The notes under the pieces were generated by a model. It made no database searches and was not told the origin of the DNA. It saw only the letters and a list, made by a program, of their open reading frames with translations. From Rhodospirillales bacterium 70-18 (lineage in GTDB: Bacteria; Pseudomonadota; Alphaproteobacteria; Acetobacterales; Acetobacteraceae), in assembly GCA_001899585.1 (NCBI GenBank), contig MKWE01000003.1, positions 62,001 to 126,000 on the forward strand: a stretch of 64,000 nt of DNA, given 5' to 3'. Positions 1-9,794 of the stretch are shown here, piece by piece. How positions within the stretch are numbered: position 1 is the first letter of the stretch; each line of letters begins with the position of its first letter. Position numbers and translations under genes: made by a program.

Positions 1-547
1 CCGCACAGAACCGCAATGCGGCGATTCGCTCCAACATGTACGAAGACATTTCCAGAACATAAACGCCGTCATCGCCCAGCAGCGGCAGCGCCAGGGCGGC
101 GGTGCCGAGGTTGGCGCCGGCCGCGTTCGGCACCCCTGCCACCGTCAGGATATGCGCCAGCAGCGCCGTGGTGGTGGACTTGCCGTTGGTGCCGGTGATG
201 CCGGCGAAGCGCGCCCACGAGCCGGCGGCCCGCACCGCGCGGAACAGCAGGTCGGCATCCGAGAGGATCGGCACCCCGGCGGCCAGCGCGGCCGTGGCCA
301 GGGGATGGGCGGCCGGCAGGCGGTGCGGAATGCCGGGCGAGAGTATCAGTGCGTCCAGCCCGGCCATGTCTGGCACCCGCACCTCCAGCCCCGCCGCCGC
401 GGCGGCCTGCCGGGCGGCCACGTTGTCGTCCCACACCACCACCGCAGCACCCATCGACACCAGCGCCTGTGCCGCCGGCAAGCCCATGCGGCCAAGCCCG
501 ACCACGGCGAAACGCTGGCCGGCGAACAAGGTGGGGGGGAAGCTCAT
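1..547 (-). CDS. murD: UDP-N-acetylmuramoylalanine--D-glutamate ligase, N-terminal part (cut by window edge)
   Basis: Adds D-glutamate to UDP-MurNAc-L-Ala in the cytoplasm, the second amino-acid step of peptidoglycan precursor synthesis. About 182 N-terminal residues are visible: a Rossmann-like start (AVVGLGRMG near residue 14) and the Mur ligase ATP loop [11 protein letters not shown] near residues 116-126. The ATG at 547 follows closely on the mraY stop (about 4 nt overlap), as usual in dcw clusters. The catalytic and C-terminal domains lie outside the window, so integrity cannot be judged. Confidence 0.93.
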   Translation of the reverse strand, partial: MSFPPTLFAGQRFAVVGLGRMGLPAAQALVSMGAAVVVWDDNVAARQAAAAAGLEVRVPDMAGLDALILSPGIPHRLPAAHPLATAALAAGVPILSDADLLFRAVRAAGSWARFAGITGTNGKSTTTALLAHILTVAGVPNAAGANLGTAALALPLLGDDGVYVLEMSSYMLERIAALRFCA

Positions 548-1635
548 CGGATCTTCAACGTCGCCAGCCCGACCAGGGCCAGGATCATGGCGATGATCCA
601 GAAACGGATGACGATGGTCGGCTCCGACCAGCCTTTTTTCTCGAAATGATGGTGCAGCGGCGCCATCAGGAACACCCGCCGGCCGGTGCGCTTGTACCAG
701 AACACCTGGATGATCACCGAGACGGTCTCGACCACGAACAGCCCGCCGACGATGGCCAGCACGAATTCGTGCTTCACCGCCACTGCCACCGCCCCCAGCG
801 CGCCGCCCAGCGCCAGGCTGCCGGTGTCGCCCATGAACACCGCGGCCGGCGGCGCGTTGAACCACAGGAAGCCCAGCCCGGCGCCGACCAGCGCCGAGAG
901 GAACACGCACAGTTCGCCCGTCCCCGGCACGGCGTTCAGCTGCAGGTAGTCGGCGAACACCCGGTTGCCCACCAGGTAGGCGATCAGCGCGAACACCCCG
1001 GCGGCGATGATGGTCGGCACGATCGCCAGCCCGTCCAGCCCGTCGGTCAGGTTCACCGCGTTGGACGCCCCCAGCATCACCAGCATGCCGAAGACCGGGA
1101 AGGCGAAGCCCAGCGGGATCAGCACCTCCTTGAACACCGGCACGGTCAGCCCGGTGCCCAGCGCGCCCTTGGTCAGGGTGGAGATCCAGTAGGCGGCGAC
1201 CAGCCCCAGTGCCAGTTGCACCACCAGCTTGCCGCGCCCGGACAGGCCGCGGAAACTGGCCTTGGACAGCTTGATGTAGTCGTCCACGAAGCCGATCGCG
1301 CCGTAGCCGAGGGTCAGGAACAGCACCGCCCAGACATAGCCGTTGCGCAAATCCGCCCACAGCAGGGTGGAGACGGTGAGTGCCGACAGGATCAGCACCC
1401 CGCCCATGGTGGGCGTGCCCTTCTTCTCGATCAGGTGCCGCTCCGGCCCGTCCGGGCGGATCGGCTGGCCCTGGCGCTGCACCGAGCGCAGCCAGCGAAT
1501 CAGCATCGGGCCGAACACCAGGCTGATCACCAGCGCGGTGATACAGGCCGCGCCCGAGCGGAAGGTCAGGTAGCGGAACAGGTTGAACAGCAGCATGTGC
1601 TGTTCGGCCAGCGGACGGGCGAGGTTGAACAGCAT
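544..1635 (-). CDS. mraY: phospho-N-acetylmuramoyl-pentapeptide transferase
   Basis: Integral membrane enzyme that transfers phospho-MurNAc-pentapeptide from UDP to undecaprenyl phosphate, giving lipid I. The 363-residue protein has the family length. It shows the DD pair in FVDDYIKL (about 118-119), the [10 protein letters not shown] loop (about 195-204) and the HHHFEKKGW motif near the C terminus, with roughly ten hydrophobic segments. The ATG overlaps the murF stop by one base (TGATG), which points to translational coupling. Confidence 0.96.
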   Translation of the reverse strand: MLFNLARPLAEQHMLLFNLFRYLTFRSGAACITALVISLVFGPMLIRWLRSVQRQGQPIRPDGPERHLIEKKGTPTMGGVLILSALTVSTLLWADLRNGYVWAVLFLTLGYGAIGFVDDYIKLSKASFRGLSGRGKLVVQLALGLVAAYWISTLTKGALGTGLTVPVFKEVLIPLGFAFPVFGMLVMLGASNAVNLTDGLDGLAIVPTIIAAGVFALIAYLVGNRVFADYLQLNAVPGTGELCVFLSALVGAGLGFLWFNAPPAAVFMGDTGSLALGGALGAVAVAVKHEFVLAIVGGLFVVETVSVIIQVFWYKRTGRRVFLMAPLHHHFEKKGWSEPTIVIRFWIIAMILALVGLATLKIR

Positions 1636-3026
1636 CAGCGCGCCTCCGCCGCCGGGGTCTCGGCCGGCTCGATCGCCTGCACGATGGTCTTCATGCGGCT
1701 GCCCAGGCTGCCCTTGACCAGCACCGCGTCGCCGGAGCGCAGGGCGGCGGCCACCAGCGGCGCCAGCGCCTGCGAATCGGCGGCATGGGCGCCGCGCAGG
1801 GCGGCCGGTACGGCCTCGAACAGCCCGCGCATGAGGGGGCCGCAGGTGAACAGCAGGTCGGCCACGGCGGCCACATCCGGCGCCAGGGCGGCATGCTCGG
1901 CCGGCCCGTGCGCGCCCAGTTCCAGCATGTCGCCCAGCACCACCACGCGGCGCGTGGCCGGCGGCAGCGCCAGCACCCGCAGCGCCGCGCGCACCGCCAC
2001 CGGCGAGGCGTTGTAGCTTTCGTCCAGCAGAAGCGCCGTGCCGCCGGCCAGCGGGACCGTCCGCCGCGCGCCGCGCCCGGCCCCGGGCGCGAATCCGGCC
2101 AGCACCGCGGCGGCGCTCTCGGCCGGCAGGCCCAGCGCATGCGCGGCCGCCAGGGCGGCCAGGGCGTTCATCGCCATGTGCCGGCCGGGAGCGGCGATGC
2201 GCAGCGCCACCTCCTGGCCATCGACGCGGGCGGCGATGTCCGTCCCCTCGGCATCGGCCTGCGCCGCCAGCAGGCGCACGGTGGCGGTGGCGGCCTCGCC
2301 GAACAGGATCACCCTGGCGTCGCCGACGCGGGCGAACAGGCGGTCCAGCAGCGGCGTGTCGGCCGGCAGCACCGCCACGCCCTCGCGCTCCAGCCCGGTC
2401 AGGACCATCGCCTTCTCGTCGGCGATCGCCTCGATGCTGCCCAGGTTGCCGACATGGGCGGGCGCGATCGCGGTGATCACCGCCACGTGCGGCCGGGCGA
2501 GGGCGGCCAGCGGCGCCGTCTCGCCGGCATGGTTCATGCCGATCTCTGCGATGCAGAACGCCGCGTGCGCAGGCAGCCGCGCCAGCGTCAGCGGCAGGCC
2601 CCACTGGTTGTTGTGCGACGCCTCGGCCGCCCAGGTCTTGCCGTGCGCGGTGCAGATACGGCGCAGCATCTCCTTGGTGGTGGTCTTGCCGACACTGCCG
2701 GTCACCGCCACCAGCCGCCCGGCGAAGCGGGCCCGCGCGAAGGCGGCCAGCGCGCGCAGCCCCTCCAGCGTATCGGCCACCTGCAGCAGCTTGGCGTCGT
2801 CGGCCACGCCCTCGGGCAGGCGATGCACCATCGCCCCCGCCGCCCCCTTGGCCAGCGCGGCGGCGACATGCGCGTGGCCGTCGCCATGCTCGCCCAGCAG
2901 CGCCACGAACAGGTCGCCCGGCCGCAGGGTGCGCGTGTCGATCGACACGCCGGTGGCCGCGAACGGCGCCCGCAGCAGCCCGCCGGTGGCCGCCAGCAGT
3001 GCCTGCGGGGACCACAGCGCGCTCAT
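1635..3026 (-). CDS. murF: UDP-MurNAc-tripeptide--D-alanyl-D-alanine ligase
   Basis: Cytoplasmic Mur ligase that adds the D-Ala-D-Ala dipeptide to UDP-MurNAc-tripeptide. The 463-residue protein has the N-terminal UDP-binding domain ([13 protein letters not shown], about 31-43), the ATP loop [13 protein letters not shown] (about 108-120) and a central Mur domain with GMNHAGE and the DESYNASP motif typical of MurF. Its ATG overlaps the murE stop by 4 nt, and its own stop overlaps the mraY start. Confidence 0.95.
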   Translation of the reverse strand: MSALWSPQALLAATGGLLRAPFAATGVSIDTRTLRPGDLFVALLGEHGDGHAHVAAALAKGAAGAMVHRLPEGVADDAKLLQVADTLEGLRALAAFARARFAGRLVAVTGSVGKTTTKEMLRRICTAHGKTWAAEASHNNQWGLPLTLARLPAHAAFCIAEIGMNHAGETAPLAALARPHVAVITAIAPAHVGNLGSIEAIADEKAMVLTGLEREGVAVLPADTPLLDRLFARVGDARVILFGEAATATVRLLAAQADAEGTDIAARVDGQEVALRIAAPGRHMAMNALAALAAAHALGLPAESAAAVLAGFAPGAGRGARRTVPLAGGTALLLDESYNASPVAVRAALRVLALPPATRRVVVLGDMLELGAHGPAEHAALAPDVAAVADLLFTCGPLMRGLFEAVPAALRGAHAADSQALAPLVAAALRSGDAVLVKGSLGSRMKTIVQAIEPAETPAAEAR

Positions 3027-4528
3027 GCGCCCACCAGGGCGCGCACCACGGCCACGTCGTCGAACGGCAGCGTCTCGGTGCCGATGGTCTGGCCCTGCTC
3101 ATGCCCCTTGCCGGCCACCGCCAGCACGTCGCCGGGGCCGAGCTCGCCCAGCGCGGCCGCGATCGCCCGCGCGCGGTCGCCGATCTCGCGTGCGCCGGGG
3201 CAGGCGGCCAGCACGGCGGCGCGGATCACCGCCGGATCCTCGCCGCGCGGATTGTCGTCGGTCACCGTCACCTGGTCGGCGCCCGCGGCGGCGGCGGCGC
3301 CCATCAGCGGCCGCTTGCCGCGATCGCGGTCGCCGCCGGCGCCGAACACCACATGCAGCCGCCCCGCCGTGTGCGGCCGCAGCGCCGCCAGCAGCCGTGC
3401 CAGGGCGTCCGGCGTATGGGCGAAATCAACATAGACGGCCGCGCCGTTGGGCAGCCGCGCCGCCAGCTCCATCCGCCCGCGCACCCCCGCCAGGCCGGGC
3501 AGCAGGTCCAGCGCCGCCTCCGCCCCGGTCACCCGCGCCAGGGCGGCGGCGACCAGCGCGTTGTCGGCCTGGAACCGGCCGGGCAGGCGCAGCGCCACCT
3601 CGCGCCGCACCCCGTCCACCGATAGCTCCAGGATCTGCCCGTCCGGCCGCGGAATGGCGCGCAGCAGGTCGATCGCCTCGCCGCCCTCGCCGACCAGTTG
3701 CAGCGCGAAGCGGCGGCGCGCGGCGATGTGGCGCAACGTCGCCATGCTGTCCGCGTCCAGCGCCGTGCTGGCCACCACGGGCGCGCGCGCCGGCAGCATC
3801 TGCTGGAACAGCCGCATCTTGGCCTCGCGATACGCCTCCAGCGAGCCGTGATAGTCCAGATGGTCGCGCGTCAGGTTGGTGAAGGCGCCGGCGGTCAGCC
3901 GCATGCCGTCCAGCCGGAACTGGTCCAGCCCGTGCGACGACGCCTCGATGGCCGCCCGCGTCACTCCGCCGCGCGCCAGCCCGGCCATGCCCTGCGCCAG
4001 GGTCACCGGGTCGGCGGTGGTCAGCCCGGAGGCGGCGGCCGGCAGACCACGGCGGTCGGCGTCGGGCGCGATCACCCCCAGCGTGCCCAGGCTGGCCGCG
4101 TTGTGCCCGGCGGCGGCCCAGAGCTGGCGCAGGAACTCCACCGTGCTGGTCTTGCCGTTGGTGCCGGTGACCGCGGCGATCACGATCGGCTGCGCGCCGG
4201 CCATCAGGGCGGCGATGCGCGCCAGCCGCCGGCGCGGCTCCACATCCTCGATCATCGGCCGCCGCCGCGTGCCGATCGGCCAGGAGGTGCCGAGCGGCGC
4301 CAGCACGATTGAGGCGCCGCGCGCCACCGCCTCGCCGATATAGCGCCGCCCGTCATGGCTGCGGCCTGGCACGGCGACGAAGATCATGCCGTGGCGCACC
4401 TGCCGGCTGTCGGCGGTGATGCCCAGCACCTCGATCCCGTCGGCCGCCGCCGCCTCCCAGCCTTCCGCCAGGGCGGGCGGCAGCGCGACGAGGTCGGGCA
4501 TGCGCCGGACGATATCAGCGAACTGCAA
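3023..4528 (-). CDS. murE: UDP-MurNAc-L-alanyl-D-glutamate--2,6-diaminopimelate ligase
   Basis: Cytoplasmic Mur ligase that adds the third residue of the stem peptide. The DNPRGEDP motif near the C terminus is the meso-diaminopimelate-type signature, so the cell wall should contain mDAP. The ATP loop VTGTNGKTS sits at about residues 120-128. I chose a TTG start at 4528 because GGGGAGG lies 7 nt upstream and the encoded LQFADIV resembles the usual MurE N terminus. The first in-frame ATG is at 4501 and lacks a visible ribosome site. With the TTG the gene overlaps the ftsI end by 14 nt. Confidence 0.94.
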   Translation of the reverse strand: MQFADIVRRMPDLVALPPALAEGWEAAAADGIEVLGITADSRQVRHGMIFVAVPGRSHDGRRYIGEAVARGASIVLAPLGTSWPIGTRRRPMIEDVEPRRRLARIAALMAGAQPIVIAAVTGTNGKTSTVEFLRQLWAAAGHNAASLGTLGVIAPDADRRGLPAAASGLTTADPVTLAQGMAGLARGGVTRAAIEASSHGLDQFRLDGMRLTAGAFTNLTRDHLDYHGSLEAYREAKMRLFQQMLPARAPVVASTALDADSMATLRHIAARRRFALQLVGEGGEAIDLLRAIPRPDGQILELSVDGVRREVALRLPGRFQADNALVAAALARVTGAEAALDLLPGLAGVRGRMELAARLPNGAAVYVDFAHTPDALARLLAALRPHTAGRLHVVFGAGGDRDRGKRPLMGAAAAAGADQVTVTDDNPRGEDPAVIRAAVLAACPGAREIGDRARAIAAALGELGPGDVLAVAGKGHEQGQTIGTETLPFDDVAVVRALVGA

Positions 4529-6605
4529 CGGTCTGCCTCCCCGAAACAGGGGCGGGACCGGGGGCGAGCATCGCCTCGTGCCGCGCATCGCGCGGCGGCG
4601 GCGCCATCACCGGCAGGCGGGCCGGCATCCGGCCGGGGGCGCGGGCGGCGTCGCGGGCCGGCGGGGCCACATGGGTAGGCGGACGGGGCACCGGCCGGCT
4701 CGGCTCGCCGATCAGCAGCGGCGGCTGGTGGGCGCCCGGCGGCTTGCCCGGCTGCAGCGGCACCGCCAGCGTGGCCTGGATCGCCGCCGCGTCGTCGGTG
4801 GCCGGCAGCAGCCCCAGCATCGGCCCGATCCGCGCGATCACCCGCCCGGCGGCCGGTGCCGCCACCCAGCCGGCGGTGGCGTAGCCGTGGGTGGAAGCGT
4901 TCGCCTTCGGTTCGTCCAGCATCATATAGACCGCGTAGCGCGGCGCGTTCATCGGGAACACGCTCATGAAGGCCGCCACGTTGGTGTGCTTGCGATAGCC
5001 GCCCTTGCCGCCAACCTTCTCGGCGGTGCCGGTCTTGCCGCCGACGAAATAGCCCGGCACCTCGGCGGTCTTGCCGTAGCCGTCGGTAACCACCAGGCGC
5101 ATCATCTTGCGCATGATGTCCGAGGTGGATTGCTGCATCACCCGCTCGCCCTTCGGCGGCGGCGCGTCGGGCGGGCGGGCCAGGATGGTCGGGCGCAGCA
5201 GGATGCCGCCATTGGCCACCGCCGCGGTGCCGCGCACCACATGCAGCGGCGAGACGGCGATGCCGTGGCCGAAGCCCACCGTCATCGTCACCACCTCTTT
5301 CCACCGCGACGCCGGCTGCACGATCGGCATGCCGGCCTCCGGCAGTTCGATGCCCAGGCGGCCGAACATGCCCATCCGGCGCAGCCACTCGCGCTGCTTC
5401 TCCGCCCCCACGCTCAGCGCCATGCGTGCGGCGCCGAGGTTGGAGGAGTAGGCGAGCACCTCGGGGAAGTACAGCCAGCGGTGCTTGCCCTCGAAATCGG
5501 TGATGGTGAAGCGGCCGATATGGATCACGTCGGCGGCATCGTACTGGTACCAAAGCTGCGCCGCGCCGGAATCCAGCGCCATCGAGGCGGTTTGCAGCTT
5601 GAACGTGCTGCCCGGCTCGTACATGCCGGTGACGGCGCGGTTGAACCGCTGGTCCGCGGTGGCATGGCCCACGTCGTTGGCGTCGTAGTCCGGCAGGCTG
5701 ACCATCGCCAGCACCTCGCCGGTGCGCACGTCCATCACGATGCCGGTGGCGCCAATGGCGTTGAACTCCACCATCGCCTGGTCCAGCTCGTCGCGCACCA
5801 CCGCCTGCACCCGCACGTCGATCGACAGGCGCAGCGGGTCGGGCTCGTCGCGCAGCCGCTGGTCGAAGAAGCGCTCGACCCCGGCGACCCCCTTGCCGTC
5901 CACGTCCACGCCGCCCAGCACCTGCGCCGCGACGCGGCCCAGCGGATAGCGCCGCCGCTCGGTCTTCTCGAAATACACGCCCGGAATGCCCAGCGTGTTG
6001 ATGGTGAGCTGCTCGCGCGGGCTGAGGTGGCGGGCCAGGTAGACGAACTGCTTGTCGGTGGCCAGCCGCCTGGCCATCATCTTCTCGTTCAGGCGCGGCA
6101 CCGCGGTGGCCAGCTTCCTGGCCGCGTCGGCCGGGTCGATCATCTCGCGCGGGTTGGCGAACAATGCCGCGGTGGGCAGCGAGATCGCCATGATCTCGCC
6201 GTTGCGGTCCAGGATCGCCGCCCGCTCCACCCGGGTGCCGAAATCATGCGACGCGGCGGCGGCGGCGGACTGGATCGCGCCATCCGGCGGCAGCGGCGGC
6301 GGCGGCTCCGGCCGGCGCATCTGCGCCACCGGGCGCGGCAGCTGCGGGTCGATGATGGTGGCATCCGCCAGCTTGCCCACCACGGCCAGGAACAGCACGG
6401 CGAAGCCGGCGGCGGCGATCACCAGCCGCCCGCGCGTGCGCTCCATCGCCGCCCGGCGCGCGAGGTCCGGGGCGGTGACCTGCACATGCTCCATGCGCGG
6501 CACCCCGGCGGCGGCCGGGGCGCCGAAACGATGCGCGACGCTGGACGGCGAGGGCGCCGCCATGTCGTGCGGATGGCCCTCCCGCTGGTCGTCGCGGCCG
6601 CTCAT
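4515..6605 (-). CDS. ftsI: division-specific peptidoglycan transpeptidase FtsI (PBP3-like)
   Basis: Class B penicillin-binding protein that cross-links septal peptidoglycan. The 696-residue protein has a proline- and alanine-rich cytoplasmic tail, one membrane anchor (about 60-78), a pedestal domain and a transpeptidase domain with all three active-site motifs: STFK (S333, K336), SSN (387-389) and KTG (524-526). A basic Pro/Ala-rich tail of about 90 residues after the catalytic domain is longer than in most family members. The gene sits between ftsL and murE with overlapping junctions. Confidence 0.94.
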   Translation of the reverse strand: MSGRDDQREGHPHDMAAPSPSSVAHRFGAPAAAGVPRMEHVQVTAPDLARRAAMERTRGRLVIAAAGFAVLFLAVVGKLADATIIDPQLPRPVAQMRRPEPPPPLPPDGAIQSAAAAASHDFGTRVERAAILDRNGEIMAISLPTAALFANPREMIDPADAARKLATAVPRLNEKMMARRLATDKQFVYLARHLSPREQLTINTLGIPGVYFEKTERRRYPLGRVAAQVLGGVDVDGKGVAGVERFFDQRLRDEPDPLRLSIDVRVQAVVRDELDQAMVEFNAIGATGIVMDVRTGEVLAMVSLPDYDANDVGHATADQRFNRAVTGMYEPGSTFKLQTASMALDSGAAQLWYQYDAADVIHIGRFTITDFEGKHRWLYFPEVLAYSSNLGAARMALSVGAEKQREWLRRMGMFGRLGIELPEAGMPIVQPASRWKEVVTMTVGFGHGIAVSPLHVVRGTAAVANGGILLRPTILARPPDAPPPKGERVMQQSTSDIMRKMMRLVVTDGYGKTAEVPGYFVGGKTGTAEKVGGKGGYRKHTNVAAFMSVFPMNAPRYAVYMMLDEPKANASTHGYATAGWVAAPAAGRVIARIGPMLGLLPATDDAAAIQATLAVPLQPGKPPGAHQPPLLIGEPSRPVPRPPTHVAPPARDAARAPGRMPARLPVMAPPPRDARHEAMLAPGPAPVSGRQTVAVR

Positions 6606-7516
6606 CTTCCCCCCTCTGGGCGGGTGAAGGTGGCGGCCGAGGCGGGGGAGATGGCGGTGGGCGCGACCATCATCGCGCGCGCCATGCCCAGCGCCGAGGC
6701 CACCACCGGCACCGACGGATCGACCGGCGCGCCGCGCGTGATGCGGCGGATCGCCTCGGCGGTGGTGGTCGGCGGCGCCTCATTGCTGGTCGGCATGCGC
6801 CAGGCGGGCGTCGCCCGGGCCTGTTCGATTCGGGCGGGCTCGGGGCGCGGCGCATAGGGCCGCGCCGGATAGGGCACCTGCTCGGCCGGGCGGGCGGCCA
6901 CCACCGGATGCAGCGGCTGCGGATGCAGCGGCGTCGGCGCGGGGCTGGCGGCCGGGCGGCGCGGCAGCGGCCGGATCATCGACACCGTCTGCACCGGCCC
7001 AACCGGAACCGGCGCCATCTGCACGGCCGGACGCGGCGGCGCCGCCGGACGGATGGATGCGACGACGGCCGCCGGGGTCGGGGCCGGCTTCGGCGCGGCG
7101 CTGGCCACCAGCGCCGCGCCCGGCGTGGCGGGCGCCGGCTTTGGCGCGGTCCCGGTGGGCGCGGTGGCGGTGGGCGCGGTGGCGGTGGGGGCGTCCGGCT
7201 CCACCGGCGGCGGCACGGTCGGCGGCGCGCCCACCGGCGGCAGGCGGCGGCCGAGGTCGGCCATGGCGACGAACTGCGTCGGCGCGGTCGGGCGCAGCGA
7301 CAGGTACTGGCCGGCCAGCTCCTGCAGCCGGTCCGGATCGTTCAGCAGGGCGTATTCGGCGCGCAGCAGCACCGCATGGTTGCGCGCCTCGTCCACCGCC
7401 TTCATCGTGCTGGCGATCTGCCGGTCCACCATCTGCGAGCGGTGCTTGGACTGGTACAGATACAGGCCGGACACCGCGAACAGCAGGGCGCAGATAAAGG
7501 TGATCGGGCGGATCAT
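6602..7516 (-). CDS. ftsL: FtsL-like division protein with long Pro/Ala-rich extension
   Basis: By position (between rsmH and ftsI) and N-terminal architecture this is FtsL, the bitopic divisome scaffold that pairs with FtsB. It has a membrane segment at residues 4-20 ([17 protein letters not shown]) followed by a helical, coiled-coil-like stretch to about residue 80 with the [11 protein letters not shown] pattern of FtsL. Most FtsL proteins are 90-130 residues long; this one has 304. The extra 220 residues are Pro/Ala/Val-rich, with the tandem motif TATAP at about 112-125, and would lie in the periplasm. The 4-nt overlaps on both sides support a real gene. Function of the extension is unknown. 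Confidence 0.82.
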   Translation of the reverse strand: MIRPITFICALLFAVSGLYLYQSKHRSQMVDRQIASTMKAVDEARNHAVLLRAEYALLNDPDRLQELAGQYLSLRPTAPTQFVAMADLGRRLPPVGAPPTVPPPVEPDAPTATAPTATAPTGTAPKPAPATPGAALVASAAPKPAPTPAAVVASIRPAAPPRPAVQMAPVPVGPVQTVSMIRPLPRRPAASPAPTPLHPQPLHPVVAARPAEQVPYPARPYAPRPEPARIEQARATPAWRMPTSNEAPPTTTAEAIRRITRGAPVDPSVPVVASALGMARAMMVAPTAISPASAATFTRPEGGR

Positions 7517-8487
7517 GCGGCCTCTCCTGCCTGCGCGGTCGGTTCGTTCGCCACGCGCTGCATGGCGCGCAGCCGGCCGCTGCGCGCGCGCGGGTTGGCG
7601 GCGGTCTCCGCCGAACCCGGGCGCACCGCGTTGGTCGTCAGCAGCCGGAAACTGGCCGCCCCGCGTGGCACCAAGCCGGCGGGATCGTGGCGGGATGGTG
7701 CCGGGATGCGCCCCGTGGCCTCGGCCATGAAGCGCTTGACGATGCGGTCTTCCAGCGAATGGAAGCTCACCACCACCAGCCGCCCGCCGGGCGCCAGCAG
7801 CCCGGCCGCCTGCTTCAGCGCGCGGACGATCTGCCCCAGCTCGTCGTTCACCCGGATGCGCAGCGCCTGGAAGCTGCGGGTGGCCGGGTGGTGGCCGGAT
7901 TTGTCGGGCGGCAGCACGCCGCGGATGATCGAGGCGAGCCGCCCGGTGGTGGTGATCGGCGCCTCCGCCCGCGCCGCCACGATGGCGCGCGCCACCCGGC
8001 GGGAGGCGCGCTCCTCACCCAGCTCGTACAGCGTGTCGGCCAATTCGGCCTCCGGCAAGGTGTTGACCAGGTCGGCCGCGGTCGGCCCGGCGCGGTCCAT
8101 GCGCATGTCCAGCGGCCCGTCGGCGCGGAACGAGAAGCCGCGCGCCGGATCGTCGATCTGGAACGACGACACGCCCAGGTCCAGCACCACCCCGTCCAGC
8201 GCCCGCACTCCGGCGCCGGACAGCAGCTCCAGCATGTCGCCGAAGCTGCCGTGCAGCAGGTGCAGCCGGCCGGGGAAGCGCGCTGCGAGCGTGGCGCCGC
8301 GGGCGATCGCGTCGGGGTCGCGGTCGATGGCGTACAGCGTGCAGGCGGCCGCCGCCAGGATCGCCGCCGCATAGCCGCCGCCGCCGAAGGTGCCGTCGAG
8401 ATACACGCCGCCGTCGCGCGGGGCCAGCGCGTGCAGCACCTCGGCCAGCAGCACCGGCACGTGACCCATGGTTTCGGGGGCGTTCAC
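7513..8487 (-). CDS. rsmH: 16S rRNA (cytosine(1402)-N(4))-methyltransferase
   Basis: SAM-dependent enzyme that methylates N4 of C1402 in 16S rRNA (also called MraW). The 324-residue protein shows [10 protein letters not shown], the SAM-binding [10 protein letters not shown] motif, LDLGVSSFQ and [13 protein letters not shown], all family hallmarks. The GTG at 8487 overlaps the mraZ stop (GTGA). An ATG six codons further in (MGHVPV) is the alternative start. It is the second gene of the dcw operon. Confidence 0.95.
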   Translation of the reverse strand: MNAPETMGHVPVLLAEVLHALAPRDGGVYLDGTFGGGGYAAAILAAAACTLYAIDRDPDAIARGATLAARFPGRLHLLHGSFGDMLELLSGAGVRALDGVVLDLGVSSFQIDDPARGFSFRADGPLDMRMDRAGPTAADLVNTLPEAELADTLYELGEERASRRVARAIVAARAEAPITTTGRLASIIRGVLPPDKSGHHPATRSFQALRIRVNDELGQIVRALKQAAGLLAPGGRLVVVSFHSLEDRIVKRFMAEATGRIPAPSRHDPAGLVPRGAASFRLLTTNAVRPGSAETAANPRARSGRLRAMQRVANEPTAQAGEAA

Positions 8488-8927
8488 GCCGGCACCTTGC
8501 GCCGCGCGCGCATGCGCTCGGCCACCTCGGCCAGCCGCGCCGCGCCGGCGGCGGGCGACCAGATCTGGAAGCTGCGGCCGGCGCCGATGAACATCACCTC
8601 GCCGGCGATGCCGGCCATCGCGGCCAGGTGGGCGGGGATGATGATGCGCCCCTCGGTATCCATCGGCGGCTCCACGGCGGTGCCGTACCACAGCAGGCTG
8701 CGGTCGGCCTGCTCCTCGTCATAGGGGTCGATCGCATCGACCGGCGGTGCCATGGCGTCGATGGTGGCGCGCGGCCAGCCCTCGATGCAGGGATGCAGGT
8801 CCGACGGGCGCAGGATGAAGGCCGGTTCGCCCTTGGCGTTGCGCAGGGCGCCACGAAACGTCGCCGGAACCGATACACGGCCCTTGGCGTCGATCTTGTT
8901 CGTGGAGTTGCCCAGGAACTGGGTCAT
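8484..8927 (-). CDS. mraZ: transcriptional regulator MraZ
   Basis: First gene of the dcw cluster. MraZ is a ring-forming DNA-binding protein with two SpoVT/AbrB-like halves that binds TGGG-type direct repeats upstream of its own operon. The 147-residue protein begins [19 protein letters not shown], the conserved first half, and has the matching second half [13 protein letters not shown] 10-bp-period TGGGA repeat lies 143-187 nt upstream (separate entry), so autoregulation is likely. Confidence 0.95.
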   Translation of the reverse strand: MTQFLGNSTNKIDAKGRVSVPATFRGALRNAKGEPAFILRPSDLHPCIEGWPRATIDAMAPPVDAIDPYDEEQADRSLLWYGTAVEPPMDTEGRIIIPAHLAAMAGIAGEVMFIGAGRSFQIWSPAAGAARLAEVAERMRARRKVPA

Positions 8928-9069
8928 CCGGACCGGTCCGCCCTTCGCTGCTGGTTCCGCCTGCCTCGCGACACGGCTTGCTGTCGGCCGGATCGGGCGA
9001 TGGAGCCGCTGCCGCCGCCTGTCCGTCGTCGCCCGCTGGATGACGGGCCGGTGTCCGGCATGTCATCCG

Positions 9070-9114
9070 TGGGAAGACATGGGATACCATGGGACAGATT
9101 GGGCGGTAAAGGGA
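9070..9114 (+). promoter_or_regulatory. 10-bp-period TGGGA direct repeats, candidate MraZ operator
   Basis: TGGGA occurs at 9070, 9080 and 9090, TGGGC at 9100 and AGGGA at 9110, all exactly 10 bp apart. MraZ operators in other bacteria are TGGGN units spaced the same way. Here the repeats read TGGGA on the plus strand, opposite to the direction of mraZ. They lie just downstream of a possible -35 hexamer for mraZ (TTGACA on the minus strand at 9152-9147); no good -10 is visible. Confidence 0.6.
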
Positions 9115-9176
9115 TATGTGGTCCGTGAGGCCAGATTGCTCCTGTGTGTCAAGGCGTTAGGATCATGGCGCCGACC

Positions 9177-9250
9177 TCTGGATAAACCTGTGGATGACAG
9201 GGGACAACTTACCGATTTTAAAGCTTAGAGCCGCCTGTGGATAAAATCGG
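9177..9250. promoter_or_regulatory. cluster of DnaA-box-like sites with an inverted repeat
   Basis: TGTGGATAA at 9236-9244 is a perfect DnaA box. TCTGGATAA (9177-9185) and TGTGGATGA (9189-9197) each differ from it at one base, and all three point the same way. CCGATTTTA (9212-9220) and TAAAATCGG (9242-9250) form a 9-bp inverted repeat around an A/T-rich core. The cluster lies between rnpB and mraZ, about 25 nt upstream of a candidate dcw -35 hexamer. It could mediate DnaA control of dcw or form part of a replication-related element. Confidence 0.5.
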
Positions 9251-9344
9251 CCGCGACATGGCTCGGGCGTTGTTATATCGCATAACTATACCGATCTTTT
9301 ATCGTTTCGCCGAGCCCCGCCAAGGCGCGGCCAAGCCGGGGGAA

Positions 9345-9768
9345 TGGGTGCCAGACGGCCTGTAAGCCGGGTTCTGTCCGCCCCCCCGAAGGGGTGCGGG
9401 ACGGCCATTCCTCTGGGACGCGCATTGCTGCGCGCCTCGCGCGACCAACCCGGGCGACGGGGCGGAAATGCCCCTGCGTCAGCGCCGCCTTGTTGCCAAG
9501 GTTGCGCCACGCCGGCCGCCCCTATTCGGTCTTGCTCCCGGTGGGGTTTACCCTGCCGCCCCTGTCGCCAGGGGCGCGGTGCGCTCTTACCGCACCGTTT
9601 CGCCCTTGCCCGCGGGGGACGAACCCTTGCGCGGGAGGTTTGTTTTCTGTGGCACTTTCCCTGGGGTCGCCCCCGCCGGCCGTTAGCCGGCACCGTATTT
9701 CCGTGGAGCCCGGACTTTCCTCCACCGGGGTTGCCCCCGGCAGCGGCCGTCCGGCCGTCTGGCGGCGC
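9345..9768 (-). ncRNA. rnpB: RNase P RNA, type A
   Basis: Catalytic RNA that removes the 5' leader of pre-tRNAs. The minus strand contains the universal GGAGGAAAGTCCGGGCTCC segment (around 9725-9707). The ends pair: GCCAGACGGCC near the 5' end (9762-9752) matches GGCCGTCTGGC near the 3' end (9350-9360), forming helix P1. The 3' conserved region reads GAACCCGGCTTACAGGCC. Both ends are approximate. It lies between an amidase gene and the dcw regulatory region. Confidence 0.93.
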
Positions 9769-9794
9769 TCAGATGCGCCCTCGGGCGGCTGGCG

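Larger units (their letters stand above)
8928..9344. other. 417-bp gene-free region between rnpB and mraZ
   Basis: No convincing coding sequence on either strand. The left 140 nt would be a long G+C-rich leader of mraZ. The middle carries the TGGGA repeats and the DnaA-box-like cluster. From about 9270 to 9305 the sequence is unusually A/T-rich for this genome (for example TTATATCGCATAACTATA); it lies downstream of rnpB. Confidence 0.7.

Noticed and set aside
7110-7200. Short repeats in the FtsL-like gene as a possible mobile or regulatory repeat
   Set aside because: They encode an in-frame TATAP-type low-complexity tail and are explained by the protein sequence.
9177-9250. Calling this region the chromosomal origin of replication
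   Set aside because: Only three DnaA-like boxes, and none of the usual neighbours (dnaA, dnaN, hemE, parAB) are present. Kept as a regulatory cluster, not as oriC.
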